A stretch of DNA of 64,000 nt from Sphingomonas sp. (GCA_017418975.1 JAFOMG010000024.1:1-64000); one strand, 5' to 3'. Positions 33,005-41,964 are shown, counted from the first letter of the stretch. Notes: generated from the letters alone by a model not told the origin. Translations and numbers: made by a program.

Positions 33005-34441
33005 TCATGCCCCGTCGTCCAGCAGTACGAAGCTGTCCTTGGTGCCGCCGCCCTGGCTGGAGTTCACCACCAGCGAGCCCTTGCGCAGCGCCACGCGCGT
33101 CAGCCCGCCCGGCGCCACCCGCACGCCGTCGCGGCCGGTCAGCACGAAGGGGCGGAAATCGACATGGCGGGGGGCCAGGCCCCGATCCGCCAGCGTCGGC
33201 ACGGTGGACAGCGCCAGCGTCGGCTGGGCGATGTAGCGATGCGGCTCGGCGATCAGCGCGGCGCGGAACGCCTCGATCTCGGCCCGGGTCGCGGTGGGGC
33301 CGACCAGCATGCCATAGCCGCCCGACCCGTCGACCAGCTTGACGACCAGCTCCGGCAGGTTGGCGAGCACATATTTCAGCGCCTCGGGCTCGCGGCAGCG
33401 CCAGGTCTCGACATTGGGCAGCCTCGCTTCGCCGCCCGAATAGAAGCGCACGATCTCGGGCATGTAGCTGTAGATCGCCTTGTCGTCGGCGATGCCGTTG
33501 CCCGGCGCGTTGAGGATCGCGACATTGCCCGCGCGATACGCCGCCAGGATGCCGGGCACGCCGAGCATCGAATCCGGACGGAAGACCAGCGGATCGAGGA
33601 AATCGTCGTCGATGCGGCGATAGATGACGTCGACCTTCACGCGCCCGGCGATCGTCTGCATCCAGACGATGTCGTCGTCCACCACCAGGTCCGCCGCCTC
33701 GACCAGCTCGACGCCCATCGAGTCCGCCAGGAACGAATGCTCGTAATAGGCCGAGTTGAAATGACCGGGCGTGAGCACGACGCAGACCGGCTTGGGATTG
33801 GTGCCGGGCGCTACCGATCGCATGGTTTCGAGCAGCATGTCCGGATAGCTGTCCACCGGCGCCACGCGGAAATCGCGGAACAGCTCGGGGCAGAGCCGGA
33901 TCATCGCCTCGCGATTCTCGAGCATGTACGACACGCCAGAGGGCGTGCGGGCATTGTCCTCCAGCACATAGAACTGGTCCGGGCCGGTGCGCACCAGGTC
34001 GATGCCGCAGATATGCGCCCACACGCCGTGCGGCGGGCGGATGCCGTCGACCTCGGCGCGGAACTGCTCGTTGAGATAGATCAGCTCGGGCGGGATCACG
34101 CCTTCGCGCAGGATCCGGCGCTCGCCATAGATGTCCTCGAGAAAGGCGTTGATCGCCTCGACCCGCTGGACCAGCCCTTCCGAGAGCCGGGCCCATTCGC
34201 CCGCCAGGAACACGCGCGGCACGATGTCGAACGGGATGATCCGCTCCGCCGCGTCGCTGTCGCCATAGACGGCGAAGGTGATGCCCAGCTGGCGGAACGC
34301 GGCTTCGGCGGATTGCTGGCGGCGCTGCAGCTCGGCGGCATCGGTATCGGCCAGCCATCTCGAAAGCGCGGCGAACTCGGCGCGCGGACTGTCAGGCCCG
34401 CCATGCCCCCAGATTTCGTCGAACGCCCCGCCTGCCGCCAT
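33005..34441 (-). CDS. Circularly permuted ATP-grasp amidoligase-like protein
   Basis: A 478-residue protein of the circularly permuted ATP-grasp type 2 family, predicted to activate a carboxylate with ATP and ligate it to an amine. Visible segments are YVLEDNARTPSGVSYMLENRE (metal- and ATP-binding loop), VCVVLTPGHFNSAYYEHSFL, VDVIYRRIDDDFLDP and LVVKLVDGSGGYGMLVGP, which holds the nucleotide-binding Gly-rich turn, and VVNSSQGGGTKDSFVL near the end. It leads the triad with alpha-E and the transglutaminase-like gene. The proteasome-like peptidase that sometimes joins this cluster is not present here. Confidence 0.9.
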   Translation of the reverse strand: MAAGGAFDEIWGHGGPDSPRAEFAALSRWLADTDAAELQRRQQSAEAAFRQLGITFAVYGDSDAAERIIPFDIVPRVFLAGEWARLSEGLVQRVEAINAFLEDIYGERRILREGVIPPELIYLNEQFRAEVDGIRPPHGVWAHICGIDLVRTGPDQFYVLEDNARTPSGVSYMLENREAMIRLCPELFRDFRVAPVDSYPDMLLETMRSVAPGTNPKPVCVVLTPGHFNSAYYEHSFLADSMGVELVEAADLVVDDDIVWMQTIAGRVKVDVIYRRIDDDFLDPLVFRPDSMLGVPGILAAYRAGNVAILNAPGNGIADDKAIYSYMPEIVRFYSGGEARLPNVETWRCREPEALKYVLANLPELVVKLVDGSGGYGMLVGPTATRAEIEAFRAALIAEPHRYIAQPTLALSTVPTLADRGLAPRHVDFRPFVLTGRDGVRVAPGGLTRVALRKGSLVVNSSQGGGTKDSFVLLDDGA

Positions 34442-34515
34442 GCGCCTCCCATGTGCCGGTAATGCCGACGGATCGCATGCTGCAACGCTTTGTTGCGTTG
34501 CACAAGGGGAAGTAT

Positions 34516-34598
34516 CTCCCTCTCCCCTTCTGGGGAGAGGGGCATGGTGCCCGCACTCTCCTCTCCCCGACCCTCTCCCCGCTCGCGGGGAGAGGGAG
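34516..34598. repeat. Intergenic palindromic element (family A, copy 3)
   Basis: Contains the hairpins CCCTCTCCCC...GGGGAGAGGG type at both ends, with a short core. It abuts the stop codon of the TlpA-like gene (34599-34601) and may end transcription from the DsbD-TlpA pair. Confidence 0.7.
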
Positions 34599-35213
34599 CT
34601 AGCCGGCGTATTTCACGCTGCAACCATAGGGCCGGGTCTCAGGCACCGATACCGGCTTGCCCGCGCGCATCTCGGCCAGCGCCGCCAGCACATGGTTGCG
34701 CGCGCCGGCGATGTCCGCGACGTCCGCCGTCGGCCGGTCGTCGATCGCGCCCTTGTAGGCCAGCCGGCCCTGGCCATCGATGATATACAGGTGCGGCGTC
34801 GTCTTGGCGCCATAGCCCTTGCCGACCAGCCCCTTGGGATCGAGCAGATAGGCAGTGGGCCGCGCCTTCTCCGCGGCGACGAACTTCTGCGCCTCCGGCC
34901 CGGTCATGTGTCCCTGCAGGCCCGGCGCGCCCGAGTTGATCGTCAACCACACCACGCCCTGCGCGCTCGCCGCCGCCTGGGTCTTCTGCATGTTGCCGCT
35001 GCCATAATGCTTCTTCACGAAGGGGCAGCCCGGGTTGTTCCATTCGAGCACCACGGTCCTGCCGCGATAGGCGGAGAGGTCGACCACCTTGCCGTGCATG
35101 TCCAGGGCGCGGAAATTGGGGACGGCGGCGGCGATCTCGGGCTCGGCCATCAGCGGCGACGCCGCGACACCCGCCGCCACGATGGCGGCACCGACCAGCA
35201 TGCGATGAATCAT
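34599..35213 (-). CDS. Exported thioredoxin/peroxiredoxin-like protein
   Basis: A 204-residue protein with a signal peptide ending near PLMAEPE. The thioredoxin-fold domain starts ALDMHGKVVDLSAYRGRTVVLEWNNPGCPFVKKHYGSG; the single cysteine motif GCPFVKKH is the AhpC/TSA-type pattern known in exported proteins of this group, not a CxxC. TTPHLYIIDGQGRL is the cis-Pro region. It follows dsbD by 14 bp on the same strand, so DsbD could keep its Cys reduced in the periplasm. The ATG at 35213 follows AAGGAG at seven bases. Its precise role, perhaps peroxide or thiol repair, is not known. Confidence 0.83.
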   Translation of the reverse strand: MIHRMLVGAAIVAAGVAASPLMAEPEIAAAVPNFRALDMHGKVVDLSAYRGRTVVLEWNNPGCPFVKKHYGSGNMQKTQAAASAQGVVWLTINSGAPGLQGHMTGPEAQKFVAAEKARPTAYLLDPKGLVGKGYGAKTTPHLYIIDGQGRLAYKGAIDDRPTADVADIAGARNHVLAALAEMRAGKPVSVPETRPYGCSVKYAG

Positions 35214-35227
35214 CTTCGCTCTCCTTC

Positions 35228-37246
35228 TCAATCCCCGTTTGCGAGGTCGATCAGCATCGCCCGGGTCAGGATCTGGGGCAGGACGCGCGGCTCGGCCTCG
35301 CCCGGCTCGTACCATAGATAGAGCGGCACGCCCGCGCGGTTGTGGCGTTCGATGAAGCGGCCGAGCGCGGGATCGCCATCGGTCCAGTCGCCCACCAGCA
35401 CCGCCACCTTGCGATCGGCCAGCGCCCTGGCGACGGCATCCGTCTCGATCACCGCCTTCTCGTTGACCTTGCAGGTGAGGCACCAGTCGGCAGTGAAATA
35501 GGCGAAGACCGGCCTGCCCTGCGCCCGCAGCTCGGCGAGGCGGGCCTCGCTGAACTTCTCGGCGCCCGGCACCGCCCTGGCCTCGGTGGGCGCCGCGCTG
35601 ACCAGGGCGATCGCGCCAAGGGCAAGGACGAGCAGCGCCGCCGCCGGCAGCCAGGCGAGCGCCCTGCCCCGGCGCTGGCGCAGGCCCGTCCACCACAGGC
35701 CCAGCACCGCGAGCAGCGCGGCGGCAAGGCCGATCGTCATGCCGGCAACCCCGGCCTGCCGCCCCAGCACCCAGGCAAGCGCGAGCGCGGTGAGGAACAT
35801 CGGCACCGAAAGGATGCGGCGCAGCGTCTCCATCCAGGCGCCGGGCCTGGGCAGCAGCCGGCGGAAGGCGGGCACGAAGCCGAGCAGCAGGAAGGGCAGC
35901 GCGATGCCGAGCCCGAGCCCGGCGAACACCGCCAGCGCCGCCGGCCAGGGCAGCACCAGCGCCGCGCCCAGCGCCGCGCCCATGAACGGGCCGGTGCACG
36001 GCGTCGCGACAAAGGCGGCGAGCGCGCCGGTCATGAAGGCGCCGCCGGTTCCCCTGGAAGCCGCGCGATTGACGAAGCCCGGGGCGGAAAGCTCGAACAG
36101 CCCGGCCAGGTTGAAGCCGATGCCGGTGACGAGGAGCAGCAGCACCAGGATGACGCGCGGATCCTGCAGCTGGAAGGCCCAGCCCAGCGTCGCGCCGCCC
36201 GCCCGCAGCGCCAGCAACGTGCCGCCCAGCGCCAGGCAGACCAGCACCACCCCGGCGGTATAGGCCAGCGCCTCGGCGCGCGGGCTGCCGCCCTCGGCAT
36301 TGGCCTTGGCCAGGCTCAGCGCCTTGAGGCTGAGGATCGGGAAGACGCAGGGCATGATGTTGAGGATCAGCCCGCCCAGCACCGCGCCGAGAAAGGCGAG
36401 CAGCGCGCCGCTCCACGGCGGCTGCGCGGGCGCGGCCTTGGCGGCGGGCACGGCGCCGGGCACCGCGCGCACCCAGAAACCCTGCTTGCCGAACGCCAGC
36501 AGCCCCTCGATCGGGCCCACCGACTTCACGCCCGCCGTGTCGACCACCACCCGGTCGCCGTCGCGCGTCACTTTCTGGGGAGCGGCATAGTCGAACGCGC
36601 CGTGCGTGGCGGGGAAGAAATAGCCTTCGCCCGGTGCGGTCGCGGCGGCCGGGAACGGAATGGCGAGGCGCAGCGCCTTGCCCTGGACCTGATAGACTCC
36701 CTGCGCGCCGAGCGGCCTGGGCAATGCCGCGCGCCAGGCGTCGAACTGCGCCCGCATCCCGGGGACCACGCTGCCGTCGCCGATCTGGAGCGTGGTCGCC
36801 AGGTCCGCCTTGCCGGGCACGCAGATCGCATCGGTGCAGACCAGATAGTTGAGCTTCAGCTGGATCGGGAAGGCACCGCTCGCGTCCGCCGGGACCTTGA
36901 GCGTCACCAGCGGCGCGAACGGCCCCTCATAGACATAGTTCATCAGCCCGGCGATCGTCAGCCGCTCGGGGACCGGATAGCGGAGTTCGCCGATGGTCGT
37001 GCCCTTGGGCAGCGTCCATTCGGCGCGCGCCGGCAGGCCGGCATCGCCGGGATTGAGCCAATAGGCGTGCCAGCCCTTCTCGGGCACCGAGGCGAGCGCG
37101 AGCGTCACTTCGCTGCCGGGCGCGGGCCGATCGCTCTCCGCGACCAGCGTGATCCGCACATGCTCCTCGCCCGGCGCCTGGGCCATGGCCATGCCGGCAA
37201 ACATCCAGAGCAGCAAAGCCATCAATCCGAAACGAACCGCCGTCAT
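35228..37246 (-). CDS. dsbD: Protein-disulfide reductase, DsbD/ScsB type
   Basis: A 672-residue membrane protein that carries electrons from cytosolic thioredoxin to periplasmic partners. After a signal peptide comes the N-terminal domain with the Cys pair in NYLVCTDAICVPGK. The eight-helix DsbD core follows, with Cys in NIMPCVFPILSLKAL and ATPCTGPFMGAAL. A C-terminal thioredoxin domain carries ADWCLTCKVNEK. The order and motifs fit the ScsB-like DsbD family. The ATG at 37246 follows AAGGA. The frame continues upstream past the phosphatase gene, which is meaningless. It forms an operon with the exported TlpA-like protein and is divergent from the alkaline phosphatase gene. Confidence 0.92.
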   Translation of the reverse strand: MTAVRFGLMALLLWMFAGMAMAQAPGEEHVRITLVAESDRPAPGSEVTLALASVPEKGWHAYWLNPGDAGLPARAEWTLPKGTTIGELRYPVPERLTIAGLMNYVYEGPFAPLVTLKVPADASGAFPIQLKLNYLVCTDAICVPGKADLATTLQIGDGSVVPGMRAQFDAWRAALPRPLGAQGVYQVQGKALRLAIPFPAAATAPGEGYFFPATHGAFDYAAPQKVTRDGDRVVVDTAGVKSVGPIEGLLAFGKQGFWVRAVPGAVPAAKAAPAQPPWSGALLAFLGAVLGGLILNIMPCVFPILSLKALSLAKANAEGGSPRAEALAYTAGVVLVCLALGGTLLALRAGGATLGWAFQLQDPRVILVLLLLVTGIGFNLAGLFELSAPGFVNRAASRGTGGAFMTGALAAFVATPCTGPFMGAALGAALVLPWPAALAVFAGLGLGIALPFLLLGFVPAFRRLLPRPGAWMETLRRILSVPMFLTALALAWVLGRQAGVAGMTIGLAAALLAVLGLWWTGLRQRRGRALAWLPAAALLVLALGAIALVSAAPTEARAVPGAEKFSEARLAELRAQGRPVFAYFTADWCLTCKVNEKAVIETDAVARALADRKVAVLVGDWTDGDPALGRFIERHNRAGVPLYLWYEPGEAEPRVLPQILTRAMLIDLANGD

Positions 37247-37324
37247 GGAGCGTCCTTGCCGTGGAAGAGCTGTTGGCCCAATAGCAGCCCGGCAGGATTT
37301 GCACACGCCGGAGGTGGCCAAAGC

Positions 37325-38980
37325 ATGAAGTCGTTCCGTCCGCTCGCAGCAGCAGCCGCGCTGCTCGCCGCAGCCCCGCTCGCCGCCCAGGAAACCGCCC
37401 CGGCGCGGAATGTCCCCTCCGAGGCGCCGCGCGCCGCGCCGTCGCTGGTGGTAGTGATCTCGGTCGACCAGTTCTCGGCCGATCTGTTCGCGGAATATCG
37501 CGCCCAGTTCAGCGCCGGCTTCGCCCGGCTGATGTCGGGCGCGGTCTTCCCCTCGGGCTATCAGAGCCATGCCGCGACCGAGACCTGCCCTGGCCACTCG
37601 ACGATCCTGACCGGCGACCATCCGTCGAAGACCGGGATCATCGCCAATGACTGGATCGACTTCAGCGCGCCGCGCGCCGACAAGACGGTCTATTGCGCCG
37701 AGGACGAGAGCGTCCCCGGCAGCACCTCGAACAGCTACACCGTCTCGGACAAGCATCTGAAGGTGCCGACGCTGGGCGAGTGGATGAAGCTCGCCGACCC
37801 GCAGAGCCGGGTGGTCTCGGTGGCGGGCAAGGATCGCGCCGCCGTGATGATGGGCGGCCACAAGACCGACGAGATCTGGTGGTGGAACGGCAAGGCGTTC
37901 GTCTCCTATGCCGGCCGCGCCGAGCCGGCGATGGTCACGCGGATGAACGCCAATGTGACCAAGCGGATCGCCGAGGCGCAGGAGCCGCTCGAGCTGCCGC
38001 CCTTCTGCCAGGCGCGCAGCCGCGCCTTCCAGCTCAACCCCAACCGCAGCGTCGGCGACGGCCGCTTCGCCCGCGCCGCCGGCAACAGCACTGCCTTCCG
38101 CGCCTCGCCCGAGTTCGACGAGGCGATCGTGGCCACGGCCGCCGGCCTCGCCACCGACATGAAGCTCGGCCAGTCGGGCCATACCGACCTGCTGATCGTC
38201 GGCGCCTCCGCCACCGACTATGTCGGCCACACGCTGGGCACCGAAGGCAGCGAGATGTGCCTGCAGCTCCTCTCGCTCGACCAGACGCTGGGCAAGCTGT
38301 TCGCCGTGCTCGACAAGACCGGTATCGACTATGCCGTGGTGCTGACCGCCGATCATGGCGGCCATGACATGCCCGAGCGCAACCGCGAGCATGCCGCGCC
38401 GATGGCGGCGCGCGTCGCCAAGGGGCTCGACGCCAAGACGATGGGCAAGGAGATCGGCGCGGCGCTCGGCATCGCCGGGCCGGTGCTGGTGGGCGGCAAT
38501 TCGGGCGACGTCTATCTCGCGCCCGACCTGAGCAAGGCCGATCGCGTCCGCGTCCAGGCCGAGGCGATCAAGCGCTGGTCGGCCAATCCGCAGGTGGAGG
38601 CGGTGCTCACCCGCGCCCAGATCGCGGCGACGCCGATCGTCCACACTCCGCCCGAGACCTGGACCCTGCTCGAGCGTGCCCGCGCTTCCTATGACCCGCA
38701 GCGCTCGGGCGACCTGGTGATCGCGCTCAAGCCGCGCGTCACGCCGATCGCCGGCACCGAGGGCGGCTCGATCGCCACCCATGGCAGCTTCTGGGACTAT
38801 GACCGCCGCGTGCCGATCCTGTTCTGGCGCAACGGCATGACCGGCTTCGAGCAGCCGCTGTCGGTGGAGACGGTGGACATCGCCCCGACGCTCGCCGCGC
38901 TGATCCATGTGCCGGTGCCGGTGGAGATCGACGGGCGCTGCCTGGATCTCGATGCCGGCGCGGGAGACACCTGCAAGTAG
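37325..38980 (+). CDS. PafA/SPAP-type alkaline phosphatase
   Basis: A 551-residue exported phosphomonoesterase of the alkaline phosphatase superfamily. A signal peptide ends near APLAAQET. The Thr nucleophile is Thr87 in TETCPGHST, with Asn108, Lys169 and Arg171 in positions that match the monoesterase residues of Sphingomonas SPAP (Thr89, Asn110, Lys171, Arg173, as I recall) with a constant offset of two. Zinc ligands are in SVDQF, TDYVGHTLG, TADHGGHDMP and ATHGSFWDYD. It releases phosphate from organic monoesters in the periplasm. SPAP-type enzymes can be constitutive and resist product inhibition. I see no clear Pho box in the 78-bp upstream gap. Confidence 0.93.
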   Translation: MKSFRPLAAAAALLAAAPLAAQETAPARNVPSEAPRAAPSLVVVISVDQFSADLFAEYRAQFSAGFARLMSGAVFPSGYQSHAATETCPGHSTILTGDHPSKTGIIANDWIDFSAPRADKTVYCAEDESVPGSTSNSYTVSDKHLKVPTLGEWMKLADPQSRVVSVAGKDRAAVMMGGHKTDEIWWWNGKAFVSYAGRAEPAMVTRMNANVTKRIAEAQEPLELPPFCQARSRAFQLNPNRSVGDGRFARAAGNSTAFRASPEFDEAIVATAAGLATDMKLGQSGHTDLLIVGASATDYVGHTLGTEGSEMCLQLLSLDQTLGKLFAVLDKTGIDYAVVLTADHGGHDMPERNREHAAPMAARVAKGLDAKTMGKEIGAALGIAGPVLVGGNSGDVYLAPDLSKADRVRVQAEAIKRWSANPQVEAVLTRAQIAATPIVHTPPETWTLLERARASYDPQRSGDLVIALKPRVTPIAGTEGGSIATHGSFWDYDRRVPILFWRNGMTGFEQPLSVETVDIAPTLAALIHVPVPVEIDGRCLDLDAGAGDTCK

Positions 38981-38987
38981 CAAGCTC

Positions 38988-39180
38988 CTTCTCCCCTTGC
39001 GGGAGAAGATCAACGGGTCGGCCATGCCCCCGGCATGGCCTGAACAGCGCGGGGCGCTGTTCGCCCGATGATGGGCCCGCTCGCGCAGCGAGCGGGAAGG
39101 ATGAGGGGGCCTGAGGCTCACTCCCCCTCACCCTTCCGCCGACTTCGTCGGCTCCCTCCCTCTCCCACAAGGGGAGAGGG
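38988..39180. repeat. Six-hairpin array between convergent genes (family A-related, copy 4)
   Basis: Six perfect short hairpins follow one another: 38988-39008 (8 bp), 39020-39040 (9 bp), 39042-39062 (9 bp), 39076-39096 (9 bp), 39138-39152 (6 bp) and 39158-39180 (9 bp). They fill the space between the stop codons of the phosphatase and the beta-helix gene. The first and last match family A arms; the inner four differ. Confidence 0.8.
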
Positions 39181-39185
39181 AAATA

Positions 39186-40121
39186 TTACCGCCGCCGCTC
39201 GAAGATGCGGATGCCCGGGCCCAGGTCGTTCCGGCCGAGCGTGCCGAGCTGGCCGGTGAAGTCCGCGACAAAGGCGGGATTGCCCGGCGCGCCGGGTGCC
39301 ATGCTGGCCGTATTGCCCTCGATGCGCAGGCCCGTGCTCGGATAGGTGCGCCCCTCCGCCGCCACCACGATCAGGGCCGAGCTGTTCTCCTTGGCGCGCC
39401 CCTGGACGAAGGTGTTGCCGGCGATCAGGCCGGTGCCGCCCTCGGACAGGTCGATCATATAGTTGGTCTTGCTGCCCCGGCTGTCGTCGAAGCTGTTGCC
39501 GGTGATCGTCACCCGGCGGGCGCGCAGCTTGACGTAATGGCCGCCGGTGCCGCGCTCGAAGCGCGAATTGGTGACGGCCACGTCGCCGTCGACCGCAAGA
39601 TAGATGGAATGGCTGCAATTCTCGGTCTCGCACTGGCCGAGTCCGGCAAAGGTCGTGTGGTCGATGGCGATGCGGCGCACCGTCTCGTGGCCGCCGCCCA
39701 ATATGCCTTCCTGGCTGTCGAGGAACATCGAATTGGTGACGGTGAGGTCGCCCATCTCGATGCGGATGCCGGCGCCATTGCCGTCGGGCACCGCGAAGCC
39801 GCGAAAGACGATGCCGTCCACCGCCGAGCCCCGGCCGCGCAGCACGAAGGCGGCCTTTTCCTCGCAGGTCTGGCTCTCGAAGATCGCGGTGCCGGGCTGG
39901 ACCGCCTTGAAGGTAATCCTGCCCCCGGTCTGCACGGTGCATTCGCGATAGGTGCCCGGCGCGATCAGGATCGTCGCGGTGCCGTCGCGCACGGCGTTCA
40001 CCGCATCGTCCAGATGCGCGAAGCCCTGGCCGGTCTCGGCGACGACGAAGGGCGCGCGCTCCTGCTGGGCGGCGGCGGGCGCGGCGATCAGGGCGAGGGC
40101 CGAGAGGATGGGCAGGCGCAT
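39186..40121 (-). CDS. Exported right-handed beta-helix protein
   Basis: A 311-residue exported protein with a signal peptide ending near ALIAAPAAAQQE and a parallel beta-helix repeat (about 45-290) of short strands with Asn/Gly turns, for example VTITGNSFDDSRGS and GLIAGNTFVQGR. Cys pairs (YRECTV, SQTCEE, GQCETENCSHS) may form disulfides. It resembles NosD/pectate-lyase-like C-terminal families, which bind or cut polysaccharides; no catalytic residues can be assigned. The ATG at 40121 is followed by the signal peptide. It is the last gene of a minus-strand run starting with the valine-catabolic genes but probably has its own promoter. Confidence 0.75.
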   Translation of the reverse strand: MRLPILSALALIAAPAAAQQERAPFVVAETGQGFAHLDDAVNAVRDGTATILIAPGTYRECTVQTGGRITFKAVQPGTAIFESQTCEEKAAFVLRGRGSAVDGIVFRGFAVPDGNGAGIRIEMGDLTVTNSMFLDSQEGILGGGHETVRRIAIDHTTFAGLGQCETENCSHSIYLAVDGDVAVTNSRFERGTGGHYVKLRARRVTITGNSFDDSRGSKTNYMIDLSEGGTGLIAGNTFVQGRAKENSSALIVVAAEGRTYPSTGLRIEGNTASMAPGAPGNPAFVADFTGQLGTLGRNDLGPGIRIFERRR

Positions 40122-40186
40122 GATCCCTTCGATACGATCGCAGGCGTTAAAATTCCGCCCCGAGCTCGTCTCGGGGCGGAATCGCG

Positions 40187-41062
40187 TTAGCGCAGCGTCT
40201 TGATGATCCCCGAGAAATCGAGCCCCGCGCCGTCGCCGTCGACGAACGCCTGGTAGAGATGCTCCGCCCGCGTGCCCATCGGCACGTTCGCGCCGACGCT
40301 CGCCGCCGCTTCCAGCGCCAGCTTCAGGTCCTTGAGCATCAGCGGAGCCGCGAAGCCGCCCTGATAGTCGCGGTCGGCCGGGCTTTCGGGGCCGACGCCG
40401 GGGACCGGGCAATAGCTCGTCATCGACCAGCTCTGCCCGGAGCTGACCGAGGCGATATCGTAGAAGCGCTGCGCGTCCAGCCCCAGCTTCTCGGCCAGGG
40501 CAAAGGCCTCGCAGGTGGCGATCATCGTCGCGCCCAGGATCATGTTGTTGCAGATCTTGGCCCCCTGGCCCGCGCCGCTGGCGCCGGCATGGATCACCGC
40601 CTTGCCCATGTCCGCCAGGAAAGGCTCCGCCCGGCCGAACGCCTGCTCGGTGCCGCCGACCATGAAGGTGAGCGTGCCGGCATTGGCCGCGGCGATGCCG
40701 CCCGAGACCGGCGCATCGACCGCCATCAGCCCATGCTCGACGGCGGCCTGCGCCATGCGGCGGGCCGTGTCGACGTCGATCGTCGAGCAGTCGATCAGGA
40801 TCGCGCCGGGCGAGGCGTTCTCCAGCAGCGTTTCGGTATAGACCGCCTCCACATGCCGGCCCGCCGGCAGCATGGTGATCACTGCCTCGGCCCCCACGAT
40901 CGCCTCGGCGGCGGTGGCGGCGGGAAGGCAGCCCGCGGCCTTGGCACGGTCGAGCGCCTCCTGCGAAAGATCGAAGGCGCGGACGTCATGCCCCGCCTTG
41001 GCGAGGTTCGCCGCCATGCCGCCGCCCATATGGCCCAGGCCGATAAATGCTACGCGTGCCAA
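40187..41062 (-). CDS. mmsB: 3-hydroxyisobutyrate dehydrogenase
   Basis: Oxidises 3-hydroxyisobutyrate to methylmalonate semialdehyde with NAD+ in valine degradation. The 291-residue protein has the Rossmann motif FIGLGHMGGGMAANL, the family signature DAPVSGG and the catalytic Lys in GAGQGAKICNNMI. The start is TTG at 41062 with GAGG about eight bases upstream; the frame upstream of it runs through a long palindrome and lacks similarity. It lies in the cluster enoyl-CoA hydratase, HIBYL-CoA hydrolase, acyl-CoA dehydrogenase. A 25-bp-arm inverted repeat separates it from the hydratase gene. Confidence 0.95.
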   Translation of the reverse strand: MARVAFIGLGHMGGGMAANLAKAGHDVRAFDLSQEALDRAKAAGCLPAATAAEAIVGAEAVITMLPAGRHVEAVYTETLLENASPGAILIDCSTIDVDTARRMAQAAVEHGLMAVDAPVSGGIAAANAGTLTFMVGGTEQAFGRAEPFLADMGKAVIHAGASGAGQGAKICNNMILGATMIATCEAFALAEKLGLDAQRFYDIASVSSGQSWSMTSYCPVPGVGPESPADRDYQGGFAAPLMLKDLKLALEAAASVGANVPMGTRAEHLYQAFVDGDGAGLDFSGIIKTLR

Positions 41063-41085
41063 TTGGTCTTCCTCTCTTCCTTGAT

Positions 41086-41167
41086 CGTCATGCCGGCGGA
41101 AGCCGGGATCTCGTGCGGCGCCCGTCCCGCGCCACGGCATGCGATCCCGGCTTCCGCCGGCATGACG
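41086..41167. repeat. 82-bp inverted repeat between mmsB and the enoyl-CoA hydratase gene
   Basis: Perfect 25-bp arms (41086-41110 and 41143-41167, beginning CGTCATGCCGGCGG) flank a 32-base spacer. The arms are related in layout to the shorter REP-like palindromes of this window but differ in sequence. It lies 20 bases after the hydratase stop and before the mmsB start. Confidence 0.85.
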
Positions 41168-41187
41168 GTTGCATTTTCAGACGACGC

Positions 41188-41964
41188 CTATTTCCCCGTC
41201 CAGTTCCCCGGGCGCTTCTCGACAAAGGCCGCCATGCCTTCCTTCTGGTCGGCGGTACCGAACAGCGCGTGGAACAGCCGGCGCTCGAACTGCACGCCCT
41301 GCGCCAGCGTGGTCTCATAGGCGGCGTTGACCATCTCCTTGTTGGCCAGCACCGCCAGCGGCGCCATCGCGGCGATCGCTTGCGCGGTCTTCACCGCTTC
41401 CTCGACCAGTTCGGCGGCCGGCAGGATGCGGCTGGCCAGCCCGGCGCGCTCGGCTTCCTGGGCATCCATCATCCGGCCGGTGAGGCACATCTCCATCGCC
41501 TTGGCCTTGCCGACGGCGCGCGTGAGGCGCTGCGAGCCGCCCATGCCGGGCGAGACGGCCAGCTTGATCTCGGGCTGGCCGAACCTGGCGCTGTCCGCCG
41601 CCAGGATGAAGTCGCACATCATCGCCAGCTCGCAGCCGCCGCCCAGCGCATAGCCGGAAACGGCAGCGATGATCGGCTTGCGGGTGCGCGTGAACGCGTC
41701 CCAGCCGGCGAAGAAGTCATGGCCGTACATGTCGGCAAAGCCCTGGGCCTGCATCTCCTTGATGTCCGCCCCGGCCGCGAAGGCCTTCTCGCTGCCGGTG
41801 ATCACCGCGCAGCCCTGCGACGGATCGGCGTCGAACGCCTTCATCGCGTCGAGCAGCTCGGACAGGACCTGGCTGTTGAGCGCATTGAGCGCCTGGGGGC
41901 GGTTCAGCGTGACCAGCGTGGCGGCGCCGCGCTGCTCGACGAGGATGGTTTCGTAAGCGGTCAA
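41188..41964 (-). CDS. Enoyl-CoA hydratase (valine degradation)
   Basis: A crotonase-fold enzyme, here probably hydrating methacrylyl-CoA to 3-hydroxyisobutyryl-CoA. The 258-residue protein has the oxyanion-hole motifs AFAAGADIKEM and ALGGGCELAMMCD, with the two catalytic Glu residues in GGGCELAM and FGQPEIKLAVSPGMGG. I place the start at TTG 41964, giving MTAYETILVEQRG with GGAGG upstream; an ATG at 41976 lies inside that Shine-Dalgarno. It could also serve general beta-oxidation, but its neighbours point to valine. Confidence 0.93.
   Translation of the reverse strand: MTAYETILVEQRGAATLVTLNRPQALNALNSQVLSELLDAMKAFDADPSQGCAVITGSEKAFAAGADIKEMQAQGFADMYGHDFFAGWDAFTRTRKPIIAAVSGYALGGGCELAMMCDFILAADSARFGQPEIKLAVSPGMGGSQRLTRAVGKAKAMEMCLTGRMMDAQEAERAGLASRILPAAELVEEAVKTAQAIAAMAPLAVLANKEMVNAAYETTLAQGVQFERRLFHALFGTADQKEGMAAFVEKRPGNWTGK

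Noticed and set aside
35342..37324. Long N-terminal extension of the phosphatase frame
   Set aside because: It is antisense to dsbD; the phosphatase has a good signal peptide and Shine-Dalgarno at 37325.
37247..37324. Pho box upstream of the phosphatase
   Set aside because: I looked for direct CTGTCAT-like repeats and found none convincing in the short gap.
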